Shown piece after piece: positions 19,854 through 28,437 of a stretch of 64,000 nt of DNA (position 1 is its first letter; each line of letters begins with the position of its first letter). This DNA comes from Bog-756 sp963718405 (GTDB taxonomy: Bacteria > Actinomycetota > Acidimicrobiia > Acidimicrobiales > RAAP-2). The notes below the pieces were generated by a model. It was not told the DNA's origin. It worked only from the letters and a program-made list of their open reading frames with translations, and ran no database searches. The stretch lies in contig CAVQYZ010000002.1 of NCBI GenBank assembly GCA_963718405.1, positions 248,001-312,000 on the forward strand. Direction: 5' to 3'. The translations under genes were made by a program, and so were the position numbers.

Positions 19854-20179
19854 GCGTACCCTCCCGAGAGACGGAGGCGTCGCAGCGCCTCTTTCGAAAT
19901 AGCCATGCGCCGTAGCGACTCCACACTGAGCACCGACCTCCCAGACTCAGTTAGCCGGTAGTACCGACGAAGCCGACCGTCGACGACCTCCTCGCTAGCG
20001 ACCTCGATCAACCCTTCACCCGAGAGACGATCAAATGCCGCGTAAAGCGTCCCAGCCCGCAGCCTCATCCTTCCCTCAGAAAGCCGTTCAACGTCCTGGA
20101 TGACTCCATAGCCGTGCCGAGGCCCGTCGGCGAGTGCCGTGAGCACGAAGAAAGACGGCCCACGCATCTCAGAAGTCAT
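19850..20179 (-). CDS. PadR-family transcriptional regulator
   Basis: A 109-residue regulator of the short PadR-s2 type. Its winged helix contains the family hallmark FFVLTALADGPRHGYGVI, then LRAGTLYAAFDRLSGEGLI and the wing RRYYRLTESGR. A short C-terminal helix for dimerisation follows. It is the first gene of the transporter operon, and a perfect palindrome sits 10 bases before its start, so autoregulation with relief by the exported compound is likely. Confidence 0.9.
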   Translation of the reverse strand: MTSEMRGPSFFVLTALADGPRHGYGVIQDVERLSEGRMRLRAGTLYAAFDRLSGEGLIEVASEEVVDGRLRRYYRLTESGRSVLSVESLRRMAISKEALRRLRLSGGYA

Positions 20180-20188
20180 ACCTTACTG

Positions 20189-20209
20189 ATATACCGATTG
20201 TCGGTATAT
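20189..20209 (-). promoter_or_regulatory. PadR operator palindrome
   Basis: ATATACCGA (20189-20197), spacer TTG, TCGGTATAT (20201-20209). This is a perfect 9-bp inverted repeat, A+T-rich against its surroundings, placed 10 bases upstream of the padR start codon. PadR proteins bind palindromes of this kind over their own promoter. An overlapping -10 element (TATACC or TATATC on the minus strand) is possible. Confidence 0.75.
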
Positions 20210-20244
20210 GTCAACTGATTGCTCTCTGCCCCATAGCTGATCCC

Positions 20245-21294
20245 TCAACGGTTGGAGTCTGGGCTCACGATGTCCGGTTCAGGTTCGGCTTCGGGATGAT
20301 CGGGACAGTCGGACCATGGGAATGAATCCTGGATGGTTCGAAGTCGAGAGCGCATCTCGGTGTCGCAGAGTGCACCAACCACTCCGGCCCGGAAGGCTTG
20401 TTCTGGTGAGCAGCCCAGTTGGCCAGCGACTTTGTAGTCACGGGTCAGGTCGGTATCGAACATCACCGGATCATCGGTGCTGATTGAGCAGAGGACGCCT
20501 GCTTCCAACAACCGAGGCAGTGGGTGAAACTCCGGTGACTCGACCACGCGCGTACGCAAGTTGGACACCGGGCACACGTCGCACACGATGGACCGGTCTG
20601 CAAGCTCTCGCAGCAACCCTTCATCCTCGACGGCCCGGATGCCATGTCTGATCCGATCCGCTTGCAGAACGTCCAGTGCGCCCCGTATCGATTCCGGGCC
20701 CGCCGCCTCTCCGGCGTGAGGGACTGAGCCGAGCCCGGCATCTTTGGCGAGGCGAAACGCCTTCTCGAAGGGCTCGGGCGGAAATGAAGCTTCTGGCCCT
20801 CCCAGTCCGAGCCCGACGATGCCTTGATCTCGATATTTGATCGCGTGACGTGCCGTCTCCAACGCCGCGTCCAAGCCGAGGTTGCGAGGAATGTCAGTCG
20901 TCAATCGGACTTCCACTCCGAATAGCTCCCCGGCTGCATGGGCGCCGTCGCAAAAGCCGGAGAACACTTCGTCCCACGAAGCACCGCCGCTGATCCGTTC
21001 TATCGGGGTGAAGATGCCTTCGACGTACACCGCGCCGTGGGATGCGGCCTCCTCGGCATAGGCAACGACCACCTGTCGGAAATCTCGATACGTTTGGATG
21101 GCCGGCGTCACCATCATCCACAGCTCGAGAAAGTGCTCGAAGTTGCGGAACCGGTAGAGCTCGGCAAGCTCTTGTTCACTGTTCGCCGGGAGGGCGTACC
21201 GGTTGCGAGATGCCATCTCGAAGAGATCCGTCGGGCGGACGGTCGCTTCTAGGTGAACGTGTAGTTCGATTTTGGGAACAGACGACAGTTGCAT
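20245..21294 (-). CDS. add: Adenosine deaminase family protein
   Basis: A 349-residue amidohydrolase. The start is the ATG at 21292-21294 behind CCCAGGAGTC. The N-terminal zinc ligands are in PKIELHVHLEAT (His12, His14). Next come a metal His and catalytic Glu in GSVPHAGEAAG, a His in RIRHGIRAVED, and the paired Asp in CSISTDDPVMF near residue 270. The length and motif order fit adenosine or 6-aminodeoxyfutalosine-type deaminases: it would convert adenosine to inosine in purine salvage. A closely related adenine or futalosine deaminase activity cannot be excluded. It stands alone, 65 bases after the PadR start region. Confidence 0.85.
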   Translation of the reverse strand: MQLSSVPKIELHVHLEATVRPTDLFEMASRNRYALPANSEQELAELYRFRNFEHFLELWMMVTPAIQTYRDFRQVVVAYAEEAASHGAVYVEGIFTPIERISGGASWDEVFSGFCDGAHAAGELFGVEVRLTTDIPRNLGLDAALETARHAIKYRDQGIVGLGLGGPEASFPPEPFEKAFRLAKDAGLGSVPHAGEAAGPESIRGALDVLQADRIRHGIRAVEDEGLLRELADRSIVCDVCPVSNLRTRVVESPEFHPLPRLLEAGVLCSISTDDPVMFDTDLTRDYKVAGQLGCSPEQAFRAGVVGALCDTEMRSRLRTIQDSFPWSDCPDHPEAEPEPDIVSPDSNR

Positions 21295-21547
21295 GCTGAC
21301 TCCTGGGCACGTCGAAGGGGTGACTTCCTTTCGACACAAGCCGGAGCCCTCTGGCCCTTCCCGTCTGGTCAGCTCATGACCATCAAAGGATATCGATCCC
21401 GCTTGGACCGTGTCGTCCTTCCCACTCGGCTGGGCGTGGGATACAGTGCCGTCCATCATCCAGAGGATCTGAGGGACCTGGCCCTGTGACGATCCGGCAA
21501 CCTGCCTTTCGGCGAGGTGCCAACGCCAGGAACGATGAGGAGGACCC

Positions 21548-22186
21548 ATGAGCCTGGTGCTCGGAGTTTCTGCGCTGTCCGGTCGATTGGTGAGGTTGGA
21601 GCCTCTATCGAGACGCCACGCCGCGGACCTTGCCATCGCAGCAGAGGAGGACAGGAGCACCTACCGTTTCACCTGGGTTCCTCGAAGTTCAGAGATCGAG
21701 GAGTATCTGGATTCACATTTCCGGCGCCGCCAATCCGGCAAGTTCCTTCCCTTTGCTCAGATCCGTCTCGCCGATGACCGTGCTGTGGGATGCACGTCGT
21801 TCTGGGACCCTAGAGCTTGGCCCGGTCGGTCCGAGCTTTGCGCCGTGGAGATTGGTTTCACCTGGCTCGGGGCGTCGGCACAGCGCACCGGGATCAACCT
21901 AGAGTCCAAGCTCCTCCTCTTTAGACACGCCTTCGAGCATTTGGGTGTCGCTCGCGTCGACCTCAAGACAGACGCCCGCAACGAGCGGTCCCGCAATGCG
22001 ATTGAAGGTCTCGGAGCACAGTTTGAAGGCGTCTTGCGGAACTGGTCCCAATCATGGGTACCCGGTGAGGAGGGCCGATTGAGGAACACGGCGATGTTCT
22101 CGGTCATCAGCTCGGAATGGCCGACCTGTGAGGAACATCTTCAGAGGCGATTGGGCTTGTCTGAGCCAACGGTGTCTCGTGACTAG
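21548..22186 (+). CDS. GNAT N-acetyltransferase, RimJ/RimL type
   Basis: A 212-residue protein beginning LVLGVSALSGRLVRLEPLSR after an AGGAGGA ribosome site. It has the RimJ/RimL-like GNAT layout: strand beta1 with LVRLEPLSRRHAADL, the central VEIGFTWLGASAQRTGINLE that replaces the usual acetyl-CoA loop, and the conserved VARVDLKTDARNERSRNAIE with GLGAQFEGVLRNW. Relatives acetylate ribosomal proteins or small molecules; the substrate here is unknown. Divergent from adenosine deaminase. Confidence 0.8.
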   Translation: MSLVLGVSALSGRLVRLEPLSRRHAADLAIAAEEDRSTYRFTWVPRSSEIEEYLDSHFRRRQSGKFLPFAQIRLADDRAVGCTSFWDPRAWPGRSELCAVEIGFTWLGASAQRTGINLESKLLLFRHAFEHLGVARVDLKTDARNERSRNAIEGLGAQFEGVLRNWSQSWVPGEEGRLRNTAMFSVISSEWPTCEEHLQRRLGLSEPTVSRD

Positions 22187-22488
22187 ATCGTGGTACGAGA
22201 TCGATTCCCCGATCGCCGGAGTGCGGGCCGGGACCCCTCCGGGGCCGACGTACCCCGCGGGCTGTCCACGGCTCGACGACCACCTGGGAGTTAGTCATAG
22301 AGGACTGAATTGAGCCTCGGAAGGCCTCAGATTTCCGGACACAGCTTCCTGAGGAGGGAGCTCGACCGATTGACGATCGGTTATTGAACCTGGTCGATGA
22401 GTTGGCGGACAAGGTCTCAGGACGATTTCGTCGAGTTCGTCCCCGTTGCTTGCCCAATTCCTTACGCTTAGCCCCGGACGCGAAACAT
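22187..22488. other. Intergenic region, no gene recognised
   Basis: The 300 bases between the GNAT gene and the tRNA have no ORF with local codon bias. The GATCGATTCCCCGATC motif at about 22199 and the ACCGATTGACGATCGGT motif at about 22367 are weak inverted repeats. Although it lies on the 3' side of a tRNA, I see no integrase or repeated attachment sequence. Confidence 0.35.
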
Positions 22489-22515
22489 CCCAGGCCAGAA
22501 CTGCTCTGACCTGGG
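22489..22515 (-). terminator. Terminator hairpin downstream of tRNA-Ala
   Basis: CCCAGG (22489-22494) pairs with CCTGGG (22510-22515), and CAGA pairs with TCTG inside after one mismatch, giving a ten-pair stem with a five-base loop. It starts nine bases past the tRNA 3' end on the minus strand, where a tRNA terminator is expected. Confidence 0.55.
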
Positions 22516-22523
22516 ATTTCGAG

Positions 22524-22597
22524 TGGAGGCGAAGGGACTCGAACCCTCGAACCTCTTGACTGCCAGTCAAGCGCTCTACCAGCTGAGCTACGCCCCC
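22524..22597 (-). tRNA. tRNA-Ala (GGC anticodon)
   Basis: On the minus strand the molecule begins GGGGGCG and ends CGCCTCC plus discriminator A. The seven-pair acceptor stem contains a G3-U70 wobble, the alanine identity element. The D arm is GCTC AGCTGGTA GAGC, the anticodon stem is CTTGA/TCAAG with loop CTGGCAG (anticodon GGC), and the T loop is TTCGAGT. CCA is not encoded. The variable region is six bases (AGGTTC), one more than the usual five, which could be a one-base insertion like those seen in many genes of this window. Confidence 0.93.
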
Positions 22598-22603
22598 GTA
22601 GCT

Positions 22604-22626
22604 GCCCGGAACCACTGCTTCCGGGC
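22604..22626. other. Strong hairpin upstream of tRNA-Ala
   Basis: GCCCGGAA (22604-22611) pairs perfectly with TTCCGGGC (22619-22626) around a seven-base loop, and pyrimidine-rich TCTTCTTCTC follows on the plus strand. It may act as a plus-strand terminator or belong to the tRNA leader. Nothing is obviously transcribed into it from the left. Confidence 0.4.
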
Positions 22627-22821
22627 TCTTCTTCTCAAGTAACGACTACGGGGCAACCGTCATCCGATGTCCACCGTAGCCCGAGCATCGTAGCCGAGCC
22701 TGGGCCCACCATCTCTCAGCTGGCCCGGTGGCGACCCGGACGGTTTGGTGTCCGGGTCGCCCTGGACCCCGCCGGGACGAATTTCCAGGTCCTCCTCCCT
22801 GCCGGGTGGAAGAATCCACCC

Positions 22822-23433
22822 ATGGGTGACTCCCTGCTCCCGGACCCTGTAGGCGAGATCGCCCGACGCCACAGACGGGTTTGCGAGCGGTTCGGCCGGG
22901 CGGTTCTCGACGCCCAGGATCGATGGGACCTCCCTTCGCCCTGTACCGACTGGGATGCGAGGGGGGTGGTCGAGCACGTCATCGGCTTCCACGATGTGCT
23001 GCTTCTCCGTCCGATGGGTGCCAAACCCGAACGACCGCGGGGAGATCCGACCGTCCGGTGGGCCATCACCTGGGATGCCCTTGGGTCGCTGCTGAACACC
23101 CCGGGGCTCTTCGACGGACCGGTCGAGGTTCCCGCCGTCGGCAACAACCCGCCCACCCGGATCGAGGCCGCCCCGCTGGTCAGTCTGCTCAGCCAGGACG
23201 TCCTCGTTCATACCTGGGACTTGGCCCGCGCCGTCGACGCCGACGATCGGCTCGATCCCGAACTGTGTGCGTTCTACCTGAGTCGGCTTCCCGACGATTC
23301 GACGTCCCAAGTCAGGTCAGGAATGTTCGCCTCCCCGGTTCAGCCGGTCGAAGGCGCCGACCCCCAGTCGGCACTACTCGCCCGCCTCGGGCGCGACCCC
23401 GAGTGGCGGTCACCCGAACCAGCCGACCACTGA
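22822..23433 (+). CDS. DinB-fold protein, TIGR03086 / mycothiol-dependent maleylpyruvate isomerase-like
   Basis: A 203-residue four-helix protein. Its metal-binding His residues are visible in RGVVEHVIGFHDVLLL and VSLLSQDVLVHTWDLARAV, the positions that hold zinc in mycothiol-dependent maleylpyruvate isomerase and in TIGR03086 proteins. WDLPSPCTDWDARGVVEH is the usual N-terminal signature (W-x-x-P-T-x-C-x-x-W). Family members use mycothiol as cofactor or have unknown chemistry. It stands alone between the tRNA and an envelope protein gene. Confidence 0.75.
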   Translation: MGDSLLPDPVGEIARRHRRVCERFGRAVLDAQDRWDLPSPCTDWDARGVVEHVIGFHDVLLLRPMGAKPERPRGDPTVRWAITWDALGSLLNTPGLFDGPVEVPAVGNNPPTRIEAAPLVSLLSQDVLVHTWDLARAVDADDRLDPELCAFYLSRLPDDSTSQVRSGMFASPVQPVEGADPQSALLARLGRDPEWRSPEPADH

Positions 23434-23648
23434 GTACCGGTCCGACTCCGGTCTTCATCCGCGTCGAGCTCCCCGGGTGACAAGCGCGCTCGACGCCGCA
23501 GTCGGGTAAGAGTCGGATAAGAAGGACCATTCGCTTGAGGCCTGCCGACCAATGCGGCAAAGGCGTCGGTACTATCTCGCCCGAGCGCGATCCGCTGACG
23601 GATCGGCAATCGCAGAATTCGGCCGAGGGCCGAAGAGGGGCAGGGACG

Positions 23649-24761
23649 ATGGGCGAGCTGGTCAGATACGAGGGTGGCTCGATGGTGCCCGCGGCCGACC
23701 CGCCGAGCCGCGCCATGGTTCCGGCCGGCGAACCAGGCACCTCGTTGTCGTATCCCGATCCCATCCCGCCCGACGGCCAGCTGCCCCGCCGTCGGCCGAC
23801 CCGCAGAGCGATGATGGCGGCCGCCGCGGTGGTTGTGGTTGTCGTGGCCGTCAGCGCCGCGGCCTTCGCCGACGGCCACGGCACGACGAGCTCGCACCCC
23901 GCCGCCACCGGCCCCGCCGACCTGGCCGGACCGGCCGCCGAGTCGGCCTCAGCTGGGAGTGCCGCCTTCACCCTGTCAGTGACCGATGCCAGCCCGGGAA
24001 TCCAGTCCACCCTGATCTCCGGCGCCGGTACCATCGACCTCGCCTCGCACGTCGACCGGATGACCGCATCGATCCCCATGGTCTCGTCGGTCCTGGGTGG
24101 CCGGACCAGTGCCACCGTGGTCACTGACGGCAACGGTGTCTATCTCCAGGTCCCCGCCCTCTCGGTGCTCACCGGTGGCAGGAGCTGGCTCGAGGCCTCG
24201 ACATCGGTCACCGGCTCGTCCGGTTCGTTGGCCCTGGCCGCCCTGGGGGACCCGTCGAGACTGCTCGGTGCCCTGGGGTCCGTGAACGGATCGGTGACCA
24301 AGGTGGGCACCCCACGGCTCGATGGGGTCAACACCACCGAGTATCAGTCCACCGTGTCGCTGACCGGTCTGGTGGCCGGGCTCGCTCATCGCACCCAGTC
24401 GGAGGTTTCGGCCTCGACGGCCGCCGAAGTGGCCGATGCCCTGGGCGGCCCCACCGTTCCCATCACCGTCTGGGTGGGCGCCGACGACCGGGTACACCAA
24501 CTTTCGGTTTCCCTTGATCTGAGCCACCCCACGGTCAGTGGCGTGCTCCGCTCCCTCGACCCCTCCCTGCTCGGATCCGGCCGTGCCGGCGTCGGACCGA
24601 ATCTGACCGTGACCGTCGGGCTCTCCCGGTATGGGTCCCCGGTCTCCGACTCGGTGCCCCCGGACACGCAGGTGGTCAACCTCACTCACGCCTACTCTTC
24701 GGTTCGAGGTGCCCTCTCCCGACTCGGGGGTGGCGTCAGAGGGCTCGTCGACCGGGTCTGA
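23649..24761 (+). CDS. Membrane-anchored extracytoplasmic protein, LppX-like fold possible
   Basis: A 370-residue protein. I start it at the ATG at 23649 behind AGGGGCAGGG. About 55 cytoplasmic residues rich in Pro and Arg precede one membrane helix (AMMAAAAVVVVVVAVSAAAF). A roughly 290-residue Ser/Thr/Gly-rich domain follows, with alternating strands such as GNGVYLQVPALSVLTGGRSW and VNTTEYQSTVSL. The pattern, including ITVWVGADDRVHQLSVSL near the end, resembles the LppX/LprG (lolA-like) domain of actinobacterial lipoproteins, which carry lipids in a hydrophobic cavity. I rate that as a hint only. It precedes leuS by 69 bases. Confidence 0.55.
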   Translation: MGELVRYEGGSMVPAADPPSRAMVPAGEPGTSLSYPDPIPPDGQLPRRRPTRRAMMAAAAVVVVVVAVSAAAFADGHGTTSSHPAATGPADLAGPAAESASAGSAAFTLSVTDASPGIQSTLISGAGTIDLASHVDRMTASIPMVSSVLGGRTSATVVTDGNGVYLQVPALSVLTGGRSWLEASTSVTGSSGSLALAALGDPSRLLGALGSVNGSVTKVGTPRLDGVNTTEYQSTVSLTGLVAGLAHRTQSEVSASTAAEVADALGGPTVPITVWVGADDRVHQLSVSLDLSHPTVSGVLRSLDPSLLGSGRAGVGPNLTVTVGLSRYGSPVSDSVPPDTQVVNLTHAYSSVRGALSRLGGGVRGLVDRV

Positions 24762-24830
24762 CCCCGCCCGATCGGCGCTCCCACTGCCGGAGACCGGGGC
24801 CCGACCCCGACCCCGGTACGATCGTTAGCC

Positions 24831-27332
24831 ATGGCACGGGCCTACGACGTCATCGAAGTCGAGAAGAAGTGGCAACAGCGCTGGGCTGACGAGGGCACCT
24901 ATGAGGTGAATGCCGACGACCCCCGGCCGGCCTGGTACGTGCTCTCCATGTACCCCTACCCCTCGGGCCCGGCCCACATGGGCCACGTCCGCAACTACAC
25001 CTTCGGGGACCTGCTGGTCCGCCACCGCACCATGCTCGGCTACGGCGTGCTGTCCCCGTTCGGGTTCGACTCCTTCGGCCTCCCGGCCGAGAACGCCGCC
25101 ATCAAGACCGGAACCCACCCTCGGGTCTTCACCGACGCCCGGATCGCCGAGCTGAAGGAGTCCATCACCTCGCTCGGCGCCGTCTACGACTGGCGGCGCG
25201 AGATCCGCAGTCACGATCCGGAGTACATCCGGTGGAATCAGGTCATCTTCGAGAAGATGCTGGCCGCCGGCCTGGCCTACCGGGCCAACGCCCCGGTCAA
25301 CTGGTGCCCTGGCTGTCAGACCGTGCTGGCCAACGAGCAGGTGCTGGCCGACGGAACCTGCGAGCGATCGGGCGACCTGGTGATCCGGCGGGAACTGGAG
25401 CAGTGGTTCCTGGCCATCACCCGCTACGCCGACGAGCTGCTGGCCGATCTGGACACCCTGGAGTGGCCCGAGCGGGTCAAGACCATGCAGCGCAACTGGA
25501 TCGGTCGGTCCGAGGGGGCCGAGTTCGACCTGGTGGTCGAAGGGCGTGACGGATCGGCCGGGCAGGAGCCGTTGGCCCTCCGGGTGTTCACCACCCGCCC
25601 CGACACCTCCTTCGGCATGACCTACGCCGTGGTGGCGCCGGAGCACCCCCTGGTCGACGAGCTGACCACGCCTGGTCACCGTCCCGAAGTCGAAGCGCTG
25701 CGGGCCCGGGCCGCCACCACCAGCGACGTCGACCGCATGTCGGAGAGTGGATCGACCAGCCTGGCCAAGCGGGGTGCCTTCACCGGCTCCGCGGTGATCA
25801 ACCCCTTCACCGGACGCCCGGTACCGGTGTACGTGGCCGACTACGTGCTCATGGGGTATGGCACCGGGGCCATCATGGCCGTGCCCGCCGAGGACACCCG
25901 CGACTGGGACTTCGCCCAGGCCTACGGGTTGCCGGTGGTACGCACGGTGCAGCCCCCCGAGGGATGGGACGAGCCCGGTGGCCCGGGCGGCGCCTATACC
26001 GGCACAGGCGAGAAGATCAACAGCGAGTGGCTGGACGGGTTGGACATTCCCACCGCCAAGGCCCGGGCCATCGAGTGGTTGGAGGCCGAGGGCATCGGCA
26101 AGCGCACCGTCAACTACCGACTGCGCGACTGGCTGGTGTCCCGACAACGATTCTGGGGCTGCCCCATCCCGGTCGTGTACTGCCCGGTGCACGGCATCGT
26201 GCCGGTTCCCTCCGATCAGCTGCCGGTGCTCGCCCCCGATGATGTCGAATTCCTGCCCACCGGGCAGTCGCCACTGGCCACCAACCCCGAGTTCCTCAAC
26301 ACCACCTGTCCCATCTGCGGTGGCCCGGCCACCCGCGAGACCGACACCATGGACACCTTCGTCGACTCGTCGTGGTACTTCCTGCGCTTCACCGACCCCT
26401 GGACGTCCGATCTTCCCTTCGACCCCGACATCGCCCGCCACTGGATGCCGGTGGACCAGTACATCGGGGGGATCGAGCACGCCATCCTCCACCTGCTCTA
26501 CGCCCGCTTCTTCACCAAGGCCCTCTCCGATCTGGGGCTGGCCCCCGAGGACCTGCGGGAGCCGTTCACCCGCTACTACGCCCAGGGGATGATCCGGATG
26601 GACGGGACCAAGATGTCCAAGTCCAAGGGCAACCTGGTGGCACCGGCCAAGTACCTGACCACCGTCGGTGCTGACGCCCTGCGGCTGTTCCACCTCTTCG
26701 TCGGTCCACCCGGCGACGACATGGACTGGACCGACCAGACCGACAGCGTCATCGACGGGTGCTCCCGATTTCTGGATCGGGTCTGGCGCCTGGCTGTACC
26801 TCCCGAGGACCACACCCCGACCCTGAGGTCCGGGCCCCTCACCGACCAGGACCTTTCGATTCGCCGGGCCACCCACCGATTGATCGAGCGGGTCAACCGC
26901 GACTTCGAGCGGTGGTCATACAACACCGCGGTGGCCGCCTGCATGGAGTTCGTCAACCTGGTGCAGCCCTACGCCCGCGACGGTGGGCACACCGAGGTGG
27001 TCGGGGGGGCCGTGGACACCCTGTTGCTCCTGCTCGCCCCCATGACGCCGCACCTCACCGCCGAGGCCTGGGAACGCCGGCACGAGGACCACATCCACAC
27101 CCGACCGTGGCCGGTGGCCGACCCCGAGCTGTCGGCGGTGGAGTCGGTGACCATGGTCATCCAGGTCAACGGCAAGGTGAAGGACCGCCTGCAGGTGAGC
27201 CCGGACATCAGCGAGGAGGAAGCTGAGCGCCTGGCCCGGGCCTCCGCACCGGTGGTCGAGGCCCTGGGTGGCGCCGAACCCCGACGGGTCATCAGTCGGC
27301 CGCCCAAGCTGGTCAACATCGTCACCGGATGA
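24831..27332 (+). CDS. leuS: Leucine--tRNA ligase
   Basis: An 833-residue class Ia synthetase. The HIGH-type motif is PYPSGPAHMGHVRNY near residue 45. A zinc-type insert has Cys pairs in NWCPGCQTVLANEQV, and the CP1 editing domain carries TTRPDTSFGMTYAVVAPEHP and the GTGAIMAVPAEDTRDWDFA block that hydrolyses mischarged tRNA. A second Cys cluster is TTCPICGGPATRETDTMDTF, and the KMSKS loop is DGTKMSKSKGN near residue 596. The anticodon-binding and C-terminal domain ends VIQVNGKVKDRLQVSP. All essential residues are present and the length is typical. Promoter not evident. Confidence 0.97.
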   Translation: MARAYDVIEVEKKWQQRWADEGTYEVNADDPRPAWYVLSMYPYPSGPAHMGHVRNYTFGDLLVRHRTMLGYGVLSPFGFDSFGLPAENAAIKTGTHPRVFTDARIAELKESITSLGAVYDWRREIRSHDPEYIRWNQVIFEKMLAAGLAYRANAPVNWCPGCQTVLANEQVLADGTCERSGDLVIRRELEQWFLAITRYADELLADLDTLEWPERVKTMQRNWIGRSEGAEFDLVVEGRDGSAGQEPLALRVFTTRPDTSFGMTYAVVAPEHPLVDELTTPGHRPEVEALRARAATTSDVDRMSESGSTSLAKRGAFTGSAVINPFTGRPVPVYVADYVLMGYGTGAIMAVPAEDTRDWDFAQAYGLPVVRTVQPPEGWDEPGGPGGAYTGTGEKINSEWLDGLDIPTAKARAIEWLEAEGIGKRTVNYRLRDWLVSRQRFWGCPIPVVYCPVHGIVPVPSDQLPVLAPDDVEFLPTGQSPLATNPEFLNTTCPICGGPATRETDTMDTFVDSSWYFLRFTDPWTSDLPFDPDIARHWMPVDQYIGGIEHAILHLLYARFFTKALSDLGLAPEDLREPFTRYYAQGMIRMDGTKMSKSKGNLVAPAKYLTTVGADALRLFHLFVGPPGDDMDWTDQTDSVIDGCSRFLDRVWRLAVPPEDHTPTLRSGPLTDQDLSIRRATHRLIERVNRDFERWSYNTAVAACMEFVNLVQPYARDGGHTEVVGGAVDTLLLLLAPMTPHLTAEAWERRHEDHIHTRPWPVADPELSAVESVTMVIQVNGKVKDRLQVSPDISEEEAERLARASAPVVEALGGAEPRRVISRPPKLVNIVTG

Positions 27333-27359
27333 ACGCCAGGTCCTACCCCGGGGCCGCCC

Positions 27360-28364
27360 TCACTTGAAGCCGGCCAGCACCTCGGCCCACCGCTCGGGCT
27401 CCATGGGGTAGGGGGCGTAGAAGTTGAACCGGTCGACCACGTCACCGAACCGCTTGAGCACGATGCCGGCCACGTCGTCGATGGGGGCGACCACGGCGAA
27501 GGTGTTGAGCACCTCGTCGTCGATGAGCCCGGCCATCTCCGTCCAGGCCCCGCGCTTGGACAGGGTGTTGAGCTCGGTCTGAAGGTCACCCCAACCGTGA
27601 AGCTCGAGCACCGGCCGGTAGGCCGGCGTCGAGCCATAGAAGGCCAACTGGGACTTGACCGCCGCCGTGGCCGTCTCCACCCCGGCCTCGTCGGCGCCGG
27701 TGACCACAAAGCCCGGGTAGGAGATCTGCACGTCGGACCGGGTCCGGCCGCTGGCGGCCAGGCCCCGCTGGAGGGCCGGCACGGAGACCTCCCGCAGGTA
27801 CCGCTCGGTGGTGAACCCGTGGGACAGCAGCCCGTCGGCCACCTCGCCGGCCACCTCGGTCATCTTCTCGCCGACGGCGGCCAGGAAGATCCGGGGGTTT
27901 CCGTACGGGTGGGGTCCCGGATCGAACATGGGTGTCATCAGGGTGTGCCGGTAGAACTCCCCACGGAACGCCAATCGGCTGCCATCGGCCCAGGCGGCCC
28001 AGATGGCCCGAATGGCCAGGATCAGCTCGCGCATCCGGGGAGCGGGGTGGGACCAGGGCATGGAGAAGCGCTTCTCGATGTGCGGCTTGATCTGGGACCC
28101 CAGTCCCAGCATGAACCGACCCTTGGACAGGATCTGGAGATCGTTGGCCACCATGGCCAGGTTCATGGGATTGCGGGCGAAGGCCACGGCGATCCCCGTG
28201 CCCAGCATCAGCCGTTCGGAGTGCTCGGCGGCCAGGGCCAACGGGAGGAACGGATCGTGGTTGACCTCGGCCGACCAGATGCCGTCGTATCCGACCCGTT
28301 CGGCCCACTCGGTGGTCTCGATGACCCCGGCAGGGTCGAACCCGATACCTCCGTCGACGTCCAT
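27360..28364 (-). CDS. LLM-class F420-dependent oxidoreductase (TIGR03617-like)
   Basis: A 334-residue luciferase-like TIM-barrel protein. The start is the ATG at 28362-28364. It shows GFDPAGVIETTEWAERVGYD at the N-terminus, the loop EVNHDPFLPLALAAEHSERL, the GTGIAVAFARNPMNLAMVAN strand, and the phosphate-binding segment LSKGRFMLGLGSQIKPHIEK, where the Lys/Arg and Gly residues hold the F420 phosphate. No flavin-reductase partner is encoded nearby, which also favours F420. Substrate unknown. It converges on leuS with a 27-base gap. Confidence 0.8.
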   Translation of the reverse strand: MDVDGGIGFDPAGVIETTEWAERVGYDGIWSAEVNHDPFLPLALAAEHSERLMLGTGIAVAFARNPMNLAMVANDLQILSKGRFMLGLGSQIKPHIEKRFSMPWSHPAPRMRELILAIRAIWAAWADGSRLAFRGEFYRHTLMTPMFDPGPHPYGNPRIFLAAVGEKMTEVAGEVADGLLSHGFTTERYLREVSVPALQRGLAASGRTRSDVQISYPGFVVTGADEAGVETATAAVKSQLAFYGSTPAYRPVLELHGWGDLQTELNTLSKRGAWTEMAGLIDDEVLNTFAVVAPIDDVAGIVLKRFGDVVDRFNFYAPYPMEPERWAEVLAGFK

Positions 28365-28437
28365 GGGCCACGATATCCCGCCTGACCGGCTCGGTAGATG
28401 GTTGCGTGCCGGGCCCGCGGTGACCCACAATTCAGAG

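Noticed and set aside
22187..22523. Attachment site of an integrated element at the tRNA-Ala 3' end
   Set aside because: No integrase, no repeat of the tRNA end, and the adjoining genes have ordinary composition.
24825..26876. 683-codon minus-strand frame opposite leuS
   Set aside because: High G+C leaves the antisense of real genes open. The product has no domain and leuS is certain.
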